Shown here piece after piece: positions 15,531 to 23,439 of a stretch of DNA of 64,000 nucleotides. Under the pieces are notes generated by a model. It was given only the letters and a program-made list of their open reading frames with translations. It was not told the origin of the DNA and did not search any database. A program made the translations under genes and the position numbers. The stretch is taken from NCBI RefSeq assembly GCF_013283665.1, contig NZ_JABEKU010000001.1, positions 3,479,137-3,543,136 on the forward strand. Direction: 5' to 3'. This DNA comes from Ensifer sesbaniae. GTDB taxonomy: Bacteria; Pseudomonadota; Alphaproteobacteria; Rhizobiales; Rhizobiaceae. How positions within the stretch are numbered: the stretch's first letter is position 1; each line of letters opens with the position of its first letter.

Positions 15531-17159
15531 TTGTTCGCGCTTCGCGAAAACCGCATGACGGTTGCCGCCGGGGCATTTTGCCTCGGCGCCTTCCTGCTCT
15601 TCGTCGGCCTGGCGATCGCCGCCTTGCTCGCTGAGACCGGCGGCGCGGGCGAGGGCCCCCTGTTCGACGCCTATATCTGGCGCGTCACCCGCTTCACGCT
15701 GCTGCAGGCAAGCCTTTCCACGCTGCTATCGGTGCTCTTCGCGATACCGGTGGCGCGGGCGCTGGCGCGGCGGCCGCAGTTTTTCGGCCGCATCTGGCTC
15801 TTGCGGCTGATGGCGCTGCCGCTCGGTCTGCCCGTTCTCGTCGGCGCGCTTGGACTCATCGAAATCTGGGGACGCCAAGGGTTCCTCAATGCGGGCCTGC
15901 GCTGGCTTGGTCTTGAGCGGCCGGTCAGCATCTACGGCCTGTTCGGCATCCTGCTCGCCCATGTCTTCTTCAACATGCCGCTTGCGGCGCGCCTGTTCCT
16001 GGCCGGTCTCGAGCGCATTCCCGCCGAATACTGGCGCAGCGCCGCCAATCTCGGCATGGCGTCCCACGCGCTTTTCCGCTTCATCGAATGGCCTGTTGTT
16101 CGCGGCCTGCTGCCGGGTGTGGCCGGCCTCGTCTTCATGCTCTGCGCCACCAGCTTCACGCTCGTGCTGACGCTTGGCGGCGGGCCGGCGGCCAGCACGA
16201 TCGAGGTCGCGATCTACCAGGCGCTGCGCTTCGATTTCGATCCGCCGCGCGCCATCGCGCTGTCCGGCTTGCAGATCGCCATGACCGGCGTCCTGCTTTT
16301 CATTCTCAGACGTCTGGCAACGGAGCCGGAGGAGGGCATGACCGGTGGCCGCACGGTTCGCCGCTTCGATGGCGCGGCACCCGTAGCGCGTCTCAACGAT
16401 GGCACCTGGATCGTCCTGGCATTGCTCTTCCTCATCGCCCCCCTGGTTGCGGTGGTCGTCTCCGGGCTGCAGGCCGATCTCCTCAAGCTCGCCCGGGACC
16501 CGAACGTGCACCGGGCGCTGATGACGAGTGCTGCGATCGCGCTTGCCTCGGCATTCGCCTCCGTTTCCATGGCGGCCGTCATGATCCGCGCCGCGGCAAC
16601 AATGACCGCGCCCCGGCATGCCGGAAAGCTGGCGCACGGCTTTGCCGGTATGATCGGCGCCAGCACCTCGCTCATCCTGCTGGTGCCGCCGGTCGTGCTC
16701 AGCGCCGGCTGGTTCCTGCTCCTCCGCCCCTTCGGTGATGTCGCGCGCTTTGCGCCTGTCATTGTCGTGGCGATCAATGCCCTGATGGCGCTCCCCTTCG
16801 TCCACCGTATCCTGGCGCCGGCTATGGCGACGCACACGGCGCGCTCTGAACGGCTGGTGGCAAGCCTCGGCATCCGCGGCTTTCATCGCCTGCGATGGAT
16901 CGACTTTCCCGCCCTTCGCAAACCGTTGCTGATGGCGCTCTCCTTCGCCATGGCGCTGTCGCTCGGCGATCTCGGTGCCGTCGCGCTCTTCGGTTCGCAG
17001 GACATGGTGACGCTTCCCTGGCTGCTCTATAGCCGTATGGGCAGCTACCGCACGGCCGATGCGGCCGGCCTCGCCCTCTTCCTCGGGCTTCTCTGCCTGA
17101 TCTTCACCATCCTCGGCACGGCGGACGACGTCCGCCGGCCGGAAAGACGCAAAGCATGA
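15531..17159 (+). CDS. thiP: Thiamine/TPP ABC importer, permease
   Basis: A 542-residue membrane protein made of two fused permease halves with about twelve helices, as usual for ThiP and the iron-type Fbp permeases. Each half carries an EAA-like loop: ERIPAEYWRSAANLGM in the first and LVASLGIRGFHRLRWIDFP in the second. It forms the complete channel of the thiamine importer. The start is either TTG at 15531, six bases after GAGG, or ATG at 15555 (MTVAAG); I prefer the TTG because of its ribosome binding site. The gene is seven bases after thiB and overlaps thiQ by four bases, so thiBPQ is one operon under the TPP riboswitch. Confidence 0.93.
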   Translation: MFALRENRMTVAAGAFCLGAFLLFVGLAIAALLAETGGAGEGPLFDAYIWRVTRFTLLQASLSTLLSVLFAIPVARALARRPQFFGRIWLLRLMALPLGLPVLVGALGLIEIWGRQGFLNAGLRWLGLERPVSIYGLFGILLAHVFFNMPLAARLFLAGLERIPAEYWRSAANLGMASHALFRFIEWPVVRGLLPGVAGLVFMLCATSFTLVLTLGGGPAASTIEVAIYQALRFDFDPPRAIALSGLQIAMTGVLLFILRRLATEPEEGMTGGRTVRRFDGAAPVARLNDGTWIVLALLFLIAPLVAVVVSGLQADLLKLARDPNVHRALMTSAAIALASAFASVSMAAVMIRAAATMTAPRHAGKLAHGFAGMIGASTSLILLVPPVVLSAGWFLLLRPFGDVARFAPVIVVAINALMALPFVHRILAPAMATHTARSERLVASLGIRGFHRLRWIDFPALRKPLLMALSFAMALSLGDLGAVALFGSQDMVTLPWLLYSRMGSYRTADAAGLALFLGLLCLIFTILGTADDVRRPERRKA

Positions 17160-17875
17160 CCGAGCCCACCGCTGCCATAGAACTGCGCAATGTCGAGGTT
17201 CGTTTCGAAGCGACCACGCTGCGCTTCGATTGCACGATCGCCGCCGGCGGAATCGTTGCCGTTGCCGGCGCCTCCGGGACCGGCAAGTCGACGCTCTTCC
17301 ACCTCATTGCAGGTTTTGAGGATGCCGACTACGGCGAGATCCGTATCCTCGGTGAGAACGCTGGCAACCGGACACCTTCCGAGCGCCCGGTCTCGATGAT
17401 CTTCCAAGACAACAATCTCTTCGCCCATCTCGATGTCGCGACCAATGTCGGCCTCGGCATCGATCCCGCACTTCGCCTGACGGACGAAGATCGGAAGAAG
17501 ATCGAGGACGCGCTTCGCCGCGTTGGGCTTGAAGGCTTCGGACGACGACTGCCGTCCACGCTTTCCGGCGGGGAACGCCAGCGGGTCGCGCTCGCCCGCG
17601 CACTCGTGCGGCACCGCCCCCTCCTCCTGCTGGATGAACCTTTCGCTGCCCTCGATCCCGGGATGCGCAGCGGCATGCGCACGCTGCTTCGCGAGCTGCA
17701 CGCGGAAGAAGGCAACACCATCTTGATGATCACACACCATCCCGAAGACGTGAAGGCTCTGGCCGATAGCGTGCTTTTTCTCGACCAGGGGCGTATCATT
17801 GCACACGATACGCTCGACCGCTTCCTGGAGCGGCGCGACGATGCGGCAATCGACCGTTTTCTTGGCAACGCGTGA
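17156..17875 (+). CDS. thiQ: Thiamine/TPP ABC importer, ATP-binding protein
   Basis: A 239-residue ABC ATPase: Walker A GASGTGKST at about residues 38-46, Q-loop MIFQDNNLF, signature LSGGERQRVALARALVRH, Walker B LLLLDEPFAALDP. The sequence, with FDCTIAAGGIVAVAGASG before the P-loop, matches ThiQ. The ATG overlaps the stop of thiP (ATGA). It powers import of thiamine and its phosphates bound by ThiB. No terminator is obvious after it; the next 280 bases carry no gene that I recognise before the protease gene on the same strand. Confidence 0.95.
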   Translation: MTEPTAAIELRNVEVRFEATTLRFDCTIAAGGIVAVAGASGTGKSTLFHLIAGFEDADYGEIRILGENAGNRTPSERPVSMIFQDNNLFAHLDVATNVGLGIDPALRLTDEDRKKIEDALRRVGLEGFGRRLPSTLSGGERQRVALARALVRHRPLLLLDEPFAALDPGMRSGMRTLLRELHAEEGNTILMITHHPEDVKALADSVLFLDQGRIIAHDTLDRFLERRDDAAIDRFLGNA

Positions 17876-18157
17876 AGGAGAGTGCAGTTTCGCCTCGCCC
17901 TCAGCCGATTGCCACAATTTGACCGCGACGCCATGCGACGCGCGAAATATCCGGCCGCGGGCGCGAATATTCGCGCATCCGTTGCCGTGATACCACGGGG
18001 CAACTATTTCTACCGAGACAAACTAGGCAGGTGGCGCTGAAATCAGATACAGCAAGACCAGGGCTGAACAGTCGCGGCGGAGCAATGCTGCCGGACTGAA
18101 AAAGTAGGACTTTCAACGCGGTCGTTCCGGAGCGACCGACGGGAAACGGGCTGAGGC

Positions 18158-19669
18158 ATGGAGAGGCAGACAGTCACACACGACCGGTTCCCGCCGAAGC
18201 GCGGACGGCTGCGTGCACGCGCCGTGGTTGCACTGCTCGCGACCATGCTTCTCTCCGCATGCCAGTCGGTGATCGAGCAATCCTACGAGCCGACCGTTTC
18301 GCCTTCGTCCAATCCGCAGATTGTCGACGAGGTCCAGAAAAACGACCCGCGCGCCAAAATGGGCGCGCGCGAACATCCGCGCATCGTTGCAAGCTATGGC
18401 GGCGAATACAAGGACGCGAAGACCGAACGGCTGGTCGCCCGCATCGCCGGAGCGCTGACCGCCGTCTCGGAAAACCCGCAGCAGTCCTACCGCATCACCA
18501 TTCTGAATTCGCCGGCAATCAACGCCTTTGCGTTGCCGGGCGGCTATCTCTACGTCACCCGCGGCCTGCTCGCCCTCGCCAACGATGCCTCCGAGGTGGC
18601 AGCCGTCCTGTCGCACGAGATGGCGCACGTCACCGCCAACCACGGTATCGAACGCCAACAGCGCGAGGAAGCGGAAGTCATCGCCAGTCGCGTGGTCTCC
18701 GAAGTGCTGTCGTCCGATCTTGCCGGCAAGCAGGCGCTCGCCCGCGGCAAGCTTCGGCTTGCGGCCTTTTCGCGCAACCAGGAACTCCAGGCGGACGTGA
18801 TCGGCGTGCGCATGCTCGGCGAAGCCGGCTACGACCCCTATGCCGCGGCACGCTTCCTCGATTCGATGGCGGCCTATAGCCGCTTCACCGCGGTCGACCC
18901 GGAATCCGACCAGAGCCTCGACTTCCTGTCGAGCCACCCGAACGCGCCGCAGCGTGTGGACCTTGCGCGCCGGCATGCCCGCGCCTTCGGCCCGGAAGGC
19001 ACCAGCGGCGATCGCGGCCGCGACTACTACCTCGCCGGCATCGATGGCCTGCTCTACGGCGACAGCCCGCAGGAAGGCTATGTCCGCGGCCAGACCTTCC
19101 TGCACGGCCAGCTCGGCATCCGCTTCGACGTGCCGACCGGCTTCCAGATCGACAACAAGGCGGAAGCGGTTCTTGCCACCGGCCCGGGCGACATCGCCGT
19201 GCGCTTCGACGGCGTGGCGGACACGGGCGGCCGCAGCCTGACCGACTATATCGCCAGCGGCTGGGTCACCGGCCTGCAGCCCGACACGATCAGGCCGATC
19301 AATGTCAACGGCCTCGATGCCGCGACCGCGCGCGCCTCCGCCGATCGCTGGGACTTCGACGTCACCGTCATCCGCATCGACAACCGCATCTACCGCTTCC
19401 TGACCGCCGTTCCGAAGGGGTCGAGCGCACTCGAGCCGACCGCGAACCAATTGCGCAGCTCGTTCCGCCGCATGACGCCGGTCGAGGCCCAGTCGCTGAA
19501 GCCGCTGCGCATCCGGGTCGTGACGGTAAGGCCCGGCGAGACGATCGCGACGCTCTCCGCCCGCATGATGGGGACGGATCGCAAACTCGACCTGTTCCGG
19601 GTGATCAACGCAATGCAGGTCACCTCGACGGTGAAGCCGGGCGACAAGGTGAAAATCGTTTCCGAGTAA
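18158..19669 (+). CDS. M48 family metalloprotease lipoprotein with C-terminal LysM-like domain
   Basis: A 503-residue secreted lipoprotein. The N-terminus is a basic leader, hydrophobic core and lipobox LLSAC with the lipidated Cys35. The M48 zinc protease motif HEMAH lies at about residues 152-156 (VLSHEMAHVTANHG), with the third ligand region in ELQADVIGVRML. The N-terminal half resembles BepA/YfgC, periplasmic proteases that check outer-membrane protein assembly. The last ~55 residues (VRPGETIATLSARM to KPGDKVKIV) look like a LysM-type peptidoglycan-binding module. I infer a periplasmic quality-control protease anchored in a membrane. It is a single gene, followed by repeats and the convergent rpoH2. 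Confidence 0.88.
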   Translation: MERQTVTHDRFPPKRGRLRARAVVALLATMLLSACQSVIEQSYEPTVSPSSNPQIVDEVQKNDPRAKMGAREHPRIVASYGGEYKDAKTERLVARIAGALTAVSENPQQSYRITILNSPAINAFALPGGYLYVTRGLLALANDASEVAAVLSHEMAHVTANHGIERQQREEAEVIASRVVSEVLSSDLAGKQALARGKLRLAAFSRNQELQADVIGVRMLGEAGYDPYAAARFLDSMAAYSRFTAVDPESDQSLDFLSSHPNAPQRVDLARRHARAFGPEGTSGDRGRDYYLAGIDGLLYGDSPQEGYVRGQTFLHGQLGIRFDVPTGFQIDNKAEAVLATGPGDIAVRFDGVADTGGRSLTDYIASGWVTGLQPDTIRPINVNGLDAATARASADRWDFDVTVIRIDNRIYRFLTAVPKGSSALEPTANQLRSSFRRMTPVEAQSLKPLRIRVVTVRPGETIATLSARMMGTDRKLDLFRVINAMQVTSTVKPGDKVKIVSE

Positions 19670-19921
19670 GCGACGGCGCCTCACCGCAGGCGGGTTCGCA
19701 CGCGCTTGTGCTGCGGAAGGCTCAGGCGTTCGCTGTTACAGCGCCGCGCGCCTTATCAGACGCGCAAAGGTCGCTGCAGGACTTTGACTGGCTGCATGTC
19801 TTCGTCCTTCAATCGAGGTCGAATTAAGGAGACAGGCAGTAGGTCGGACTTCGATATGCGAGCGAATGCGTAGTGCCTCGGACTGGGTCCAAGCCACTAC
19901 GCGGTGCCTGTGCTGGCTGCC
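19670..19921. repeat. Intergenic repeats between the M48 gene and rpoH2
   Basis: Bases 19737-19800 (AGCGCCGCGCG ... AAGGTCGCTGCAGGACTTTG) are related to 21065-21126 and, inverted, to about 52513-52567. The neighbouring 19801-19845 looks like the other half of the same element (GCATGT ... ACAGGCAGTAG). No coding frame is supported. Confidence 0.6.
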
Positions 19922-20006
19922 AAAGCATGTCGCGCAAATAACGACATGCGAAATCTCAGAGACTTAAAGCGCGGGGAGCGGAGCTGAAAGGTCGCGACGC
20001 GCTTCA
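19922..20006. repeat. GCATGTCG-type palindromic repeat at the 3' end of rpoH2
   Basis: GCATGTCG (19925-19932) and CGACATGC (19942-19949) are a perfect inverted pair. The right end has AAGCGC ... GCGCTT, and its last bases, read on the minus strand as TGAAGCGCGTC, begin with the rpoH2 stop codon. Compared with the element at 22912-23021 it lacks the GTGCGGAGCGGTTTTGCG segment. Confidence 0.7.
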
Positions 20007-20870
20007 GTGAATGCCCGCGGTCAGGGCCGGCGCTTTGGTCGCAAGCGCCACCCTCAGCTTTTCGAGCGCCCGGGTTTCGATCTGCCGCACCCGTTCCTTG
20101 GAAATGCCGAGATCGAGGCCAAGCTCTTCGAGCGTCGCACCATCCTCCGACAGCCGTCGTGCACGGATGATGCGCATTTCCCTCTCCGTCAAGGCACCGA
20201 GCGCATCGCGAAGCCACACACGGGCGCGTTCTCCGTCGATCATGTCGCTGACCTGTTCGTCGGGGAGCGGCGCATCGCTGGCCAGGAAATCCAGTCGCTC
20301 GCCGCCATCGGAATCGGCGCCGCCGACGGGGGCCTGCAAGGAGGTGTCGCTGCCGGATAGCCGCGCATCCATGGTCTGCACATCGGCGATGCTGACGCCA
20401 AGCGCCGCGGCGATTTCCTCATGCATAGCCTGCGATGTAAGCTGCCTGTCGCCCTGGGCAAGACGCGCGCGCAAGCGCCGCAGGTTGAAGAACAGCGCCT
20501 TCTGCGCCGAACTCGTGCCGCCGCGGACGATCGACCAATTGCGTAGGACGTAATCCTGCATCGATGCCCGGATCCACCAGGTCGCATAGGTCGAGAACCT
20601 GACCTCACGGCTGGGTTCGAAGCGGGCCGCCGCTTCCAGGAGGCCGATATGGCCCTCCTGGACCAGGTCGCCCATCGGCAGGCCGAAATTGCGGAATTTC
20701 GCTGCCATCGAGATCACCAGCCGCATGTGGGACATGGCGATCTTGTTGCGGGCTTCCTGATCATGGTCGTTCCGCCAGGCCTGGGCCAGCGCGTGCTCCT
20801 CGTCGCGCTCGAGATAGGGGGCCTCCATTGCGATCTTGATCATCCGCCGGTCTGCAGTGAGAGTCTTCAT
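20004..20870 (-). CDS. rpoH2: RNA polymerase sigma-32 type factor (RpoH2-like)
   Basis: A 288-residue group 3 sigma factor. Region 2 is complete (MRLVISMAAKFRNFGLPMGDLVQEGHIGLL, then FSTYATWWIRASMQDYVLRNWSIVRGG), followed by the RpoH box QKALFFNLRR that distinguishes sigma-32 from other sigmas, and region 4 ends with ATLEELGLDLGISKERVRQIETRALEKLR. Rhizobia have two RpoH proteins, and the early sequence and length fit RpoH2, which directs a set of stress genes distinct from the main heat-shock RpoH1 set. GGAG lies before the ATG at 20868-20870. The stop codon is formed by the edge of a dispersed repeat. The upstream 500 bases carry repeats, a large palindrome and one RpoE2-like promoter match. 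Confidence 0.92.
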   Translation of the reverse strand: MKTLTADRRMIKIAMEAPYLERDEEHALAQAWRNDHDQEARNKIAMSHMRLVISMAAKFRNFGLPMGDLVQEGHIGLLEAAARFEPSREVRFSTYATWWIRASMQDYVLRNWSIVRGGTSSAQKALFFNLRRLRARLAQGDRQLTSQAMHEEIAAALGVSIADVQTMDARLSGSDTSLQAPVGGADSDGGERLDFLASDAPLPDEQVSDMIDGERARVWLRDALGALTEREMRIIRARRLSEDGATLEELGLDLGISKERVRQIETRALEKLRVALATKAPALTAGIH

Positions 20871-20959
20871 CGATCACTCCGTGACTGGCGCCCGGGCGCC
20901 ATTGCGTGTGAAGTCCAAAAGGCCGGACGGATGAGGCGTCCGGCAGCAGGGGCGTCCAG

Positions 20960-21000
20960 ATCACGATTATGTGGATCGGATCGATCCACATCATCGTAAT
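20960..21000 (-). promoter_or_regulatory. Large palindrome upstream of rpoH2
   Basis: Two 18-base arms (20960-20977 and 20983-21000) are inverted copies with two mismatches, around GGATC; the inner ATGTGGATC/GATCCACAT is perfect. It lies 90 bases upstream of the rpoH2 start and is AT-richer than its surroundings. It does not resemble the neighbouring repeat families. Operator or transcript hairpin. Confidence 0.55.
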
Positions 21001-21016
21001 CGATTCCAATAAGCCA

Positions 21017-21166
21017 GAGCGGGATGCGGGCGAAAACCGCTCGCACTTTTCCTCATCCCGCTCCAGAGCGCCGTGCGTTCAGGTCAACGCATTAAGGTCG
21101 CTCCAGCACTTTGTTTCTAGAGCATCTTTTCCGCTTCCAGTGATGCCACTCGAAGCGGGATGCTCC
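21017..21166. repeat. Two palindromic repeat units upstream of rpoH2
   Basis: Unit one: GAGCGGGATG (21017-21026) inverse to CATCCCGCTC (21054-21063). Then 21065-21126, related to 19737-19800 (AGCGCCG, AAGGTCGCT, ACTTTG). Unit two: GAGCATC...CCGCTTC inverse to GAAGCGG...GATGCTC at 21120-21165. A related but scrambled set lies at 52427-52568. Confidence 0.7.
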
Positions 21167-21333
21167 GGAGCCGCGGCGTCGGAACTTGAAGAAACGACGC
21201 GGCGCCCTAACTTCGAAGTCACGAACCTGAACGGTGATGGATCACAGAACCAAGATCGCCCGGCGCGAAAGCGGCGCATTCCTGCCGGCTAATCTAAATG
21301 CGCGTCAGCGCGAAAGGTTCCATTCGGTCAAAG

Positions 21334-21363
21334 AAAAAGCCCGGCGCGACGACCGGGCTTTTT
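21334..21363 (-). terminator. Intrinsic terminator of cdnL
   Basis: AAAAAGCCCGG pairs with CCGGGCTTTTT around an eight-base loop; on the minus strand the T-run follows the stem. It lies 29 bases beyond the cdnL stop. Confidence 0.9.
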
Positions 21364-21391
21364 GCGAGGTACTGATGCGGGCGAAATGCGC

Positions 21392-21961
21392 TTACGCAGC
21401 TTCGTCCTGGGTATCGTCTTCTTCGATAGCCTTGCCGCGCTTCGGGCCCTTGCTGAGGTTGGCCTCGACGAGGCGCACGGCTTCGGTCTCCGACATCTTG
21501 TTCACGGCAGCGATTTCGCGCGCCATGCGGTCAAGGGCAGCCTCATAGAGCTGGCGTTCGGAATAGGACTGTTCCGGCTGGTTTTCGGCGCGATAAAGAT
21601 CGCGGACGACTTCCGCGATGGAAATCAGGTCGCCGGAGTTGATCTTGGCATCGTATTCCTGGGCGCGGCGCGACCACATGGTGCGCTTCACGCGAGCCTT
21701 GCCCTGCACAACCTTCAACGCACGATCGACGAAATCGGTTTCGGACAGCTTGCGCATGCCGATGCTGACAGCCTTGGCCACCGGCACCTTCAGACGCATC
21801 TTGTCCTTCTCGAAATCGATGACAAAAAGCTCAAGCTTCATGCCGGCGACTTCCTGCTCTTCGATCGCCACGATCTGGCCAACGCCGTGGGCCGGATAAA
21901 CGATCGATTCACCGGTCTTGAAGCCCTGGCGTGTCGAAGATTTTTTCTGCTGGGTCGTCAT
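21392..21961 (-). CDS. cdnL: CdnL/CarD family transcription regulator
   Basis: A 189-residue protein that binds the RNA polymerase beta subunit and stabilises open complexes at rRNA and other promoters. The N-terminal RNAP-interacting domain is seen in FKTGESIVYPAHGVGQIVAIEEQEVAG, followed by the helical C-terminal domain with the conserved WSRRAQEYDAKI (the tryptophan that stabilises the melted bubble) and SGDLISIAEVVRDLYR. I chose the ATG at 21959-21961, with GGGAG upstream; an upstream in-frame start would add 39 residues absent from the family. It lies downstream of ferredoxin, S4 protein and helicase genes on the same strand, an order I recall as common in alphaproteobacteria. Confidence 0.93.
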   Translation of the reverse strand: MTTQQKKSSTRQGFKTGESIVYPAHGVGQIVAIEEQEVAGMKLELFVIDFEKDKMRLKVPVAKAVSIGMRKLSETDFVDRALKVVQGKARVKRTMWSRRAQEYDAKINSGDLISIAEVVRDLYRAENQPEQSYSERQLYEAALDRMAREIAAVNKMSETEAVRLVEANLSKGPKRGKAIEEDDTQDEAA

Positions 21962-22345
21962 TCGTTTCAAAAACTCCCTGTTTCGCGCCGGCCATTCTGG
22001 CCGGGGCCGGGTCAGTGAGGCCCGGGAAGACGGGGATACCGCCGGGTGGGTACATCCTGGTCCGTCCAAGGAATGCAAACAGCCTCATGAAATGCGGTCA
22101 CAACAGAGCAAAGCCATGTTGCGTATAGGGAGAAACCGCGTTTTGGAGATCGTTTGCTTTCGTGATGGTTTTCGGGCGCGCAAAAACACCCTCTGTGGAT
22201 CAGTAGAAGGAACCTATCACAAAAAAGTGCCGAAATCAATAATTTGCTGCATGGCAGCCATCAAGCCACCATTCTCGCAACTGCGAGCGCAGTGCGTGTT
22301 TTCCCCAGCTTTGGCGCGCTGGGTCGCTCTCACTGCGTCAGCCTC
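21962..22345. other. Promoter region of cdnL, no gene seen
   Basis: About 385 bases, moderately AT-rich (22100-22260), between cdnL and the fdxA 3' hairpin. I see no coding frame that is not a shadow and no repeat of the families found nearby. It must hold the cdnL promoter. Confidence 0.5.
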
Positions 22346-22369
22346 GACGAACGATGGAGATCGTTCGTC
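22346..22369 (-). terminator. Perfect hairpin directly after the fdxA stop codon
   Basis: GACGAACGAT and ATCGTTCGTC form a ten-base perfect stem with a four-base loop, touching the stop codon at 22370. No T-run follows on the minus strand, so it may protect the transcript end or be a Rho-assisted stop. Confidence 0.55.
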
Positions 22370-22708
22370 TCAGTCGCCCTGGCCCGGCTCGGCAGAGAAG
22401 AACTTCTCGTACTTGCCTTCGACGCCGTCCATCTCCTTGGCTTCCGGCAACGGGTCGCGCTTGACGGTGATGTTCGGCCACTTCGTGGCAAAATCAGCGT
22501 TCAGTTTCAACCACATATCAAGGCCCGGCTCCGTATCCGGCTTGATCGCTTCGGCAGGACATTCCGGTTCGCAGACGCCACAGTCGATGCACTCGTCCGG
22601 ATGAATGACGAGGAAATTCTCACCCTCATAGAAGCAATCCACGGGGCAGACTTCGACACAGTCGGTATACTTGCAGCGAATGCAGTTGTCGGTCACGACG
22701 TACGTCAT
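22370..22708 (-). CDS. fdxA: Seven-iron ferredoxin (3Fe-4S/4Fe-4S)
   Basis: A 112-residue electron carrier with nine cysteines at 9, 12, 17, 21, 25, 40, 43, 46 and 50. The pattern matches Azotobacter FdI-type ferredoxins: Cys9, 17 and 50 with the 3Fe-4S cluster; Cys21, 40, 43 and 46 with the 4Fe-4S cluster; Cys12 and Cys25 free. The tail of about 50 residues after the clusters is typical of this class. The start ATG at 22706-22708 follows GGAG and begins MTYVVTDN; upstream codons in the same frame do not belong to the family. A strong hairpin touches the stop. The redox partner is unknown. Confidence 0.95.
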   Translation of the reverse strand: MTYVVTDNCIRCKYTDCVEVCPVDCFYEGENFLVIHPDECIDCGVCEPECPAEAIKPDTEPGLDMWLKLNADFATKWPNITVKRDPLPEAKEMDGVEGKYEKFFSAEPGQGD

Positions 22709-22911
22709 GAGGTACTCCAGCCAATGCTCACGTTTGATGGCAGACGGCAATCAATGGTGATGCTCGTCGTCCGCGCATGCTAGGAATGTCCGGCGCGCAT
22801 AGCTGCCGAAGCAAACCCGATGCACCCAACGTGGGTCTGTCAGGTAAAGGCTTTATGGGCCCTTTGCAAGAATATTCAATGCGCGAAACGCCGCGGCAAA
22901 GGCAGAGTTTT

Positions 22912-23021
22912 CTAAAGCATGTCGCGCAAAAGTGCGGAGCGGTTTTGCGGTACGGCCTGCTAAAAAAAATCAAAAACTCGAAGCGCACGGAGCGGATCGG
23001 AAAGTTCGCGACGCGCTTCAA
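22912..23021. repeat. Full-length GCATGTCG-type repeat at the 3' end of the S4 gene
   Basis: CTAAAGCATGTCGCGCAAAA, then GTGCGGAGCGGTTTTGCGG, an A/T-rich middle, and AAGCGC...GCGCTTCA. It shares its left half with 2423-2454 and 14451-14488 and its right end with 19996-20006 and 30317-30327. On the minus strand the AAGCGC/GCGCTT hairpin is followed by GAGTTTTTGATTTTTTTTAG, so it can work as a terminator for the S4 gene. Confidence 0.75.
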
Positions 23022-23431
23022 TCCTCGCGTGGATCGAAATCGGGTTTCAGCCGATCGGTTTCCCGCCGCTCTTTCTTGGTCGGGCGTCCCGCCCCACGAT
23101 CGCGCGTGGCGAGATCATAAGCCGAGAGCCTTTCCTTCGGCCGTTCGGGCGTGAGATCGTCATAGAGAAGCCGCGCCTCCTCGTAAGGGCCACGCCGCTC
23201 CCCGGGGGCGAGCACGCGCACGATCAGTTCGCGGCGGTCGAGGGCGAGCTGGAGCACGTCCCCCGCCTTGACCTGAAACGACGACTGCGTCACGCGCTGC
23301 TCGTTGACGGCCACCCGGCCGTCCTCGATCGCCTTTTGCGCAAGCGAACGCGATTTGATCAGCCGCGTGAAAAACAGCCACTTGTCGAGACGCTGGCGCG
23401 ATGCCGGGTTGGACGTGGGCTGTTTTTCCAT
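23018..23431 (-). CDS. S4-domain RNA-binding protein (Hsp15-like)
   Basis: A 137-residue protein with one N-terminal S4 domain: RLDKWLFFTRLIKSRSLAQKAI and the loop GRVAVNEQRV, then VKAGDVLQLAL. The C-terminal third is basic. It resembles Hsp15 (HslR), which binds 50S subunits that carry stalled peptidyl-tRNA, although alphaproteobacterial members have not been studied much. The gene starts eight bases after the helicase stop, so the two are co-transcribed. Its stop codon TGA is the first three bases of the repeat end TGAAGCGCGTC. Confidence 0.87.
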   Translation of the reverse strand: MEKQPTSNPASRQRLDKWLFFTRLIKSRSLAQKAIEDGRVAVNEQRVTQSSFQVKAGDVLQLALDRRELIVRVLAPGERRGPYEEARLLYDDLTPERPKERLSAYDLATRDRGAGRPTKKERRETDRLKPDFDPRED

Positions 23432-23439
23432 GACCTGCC

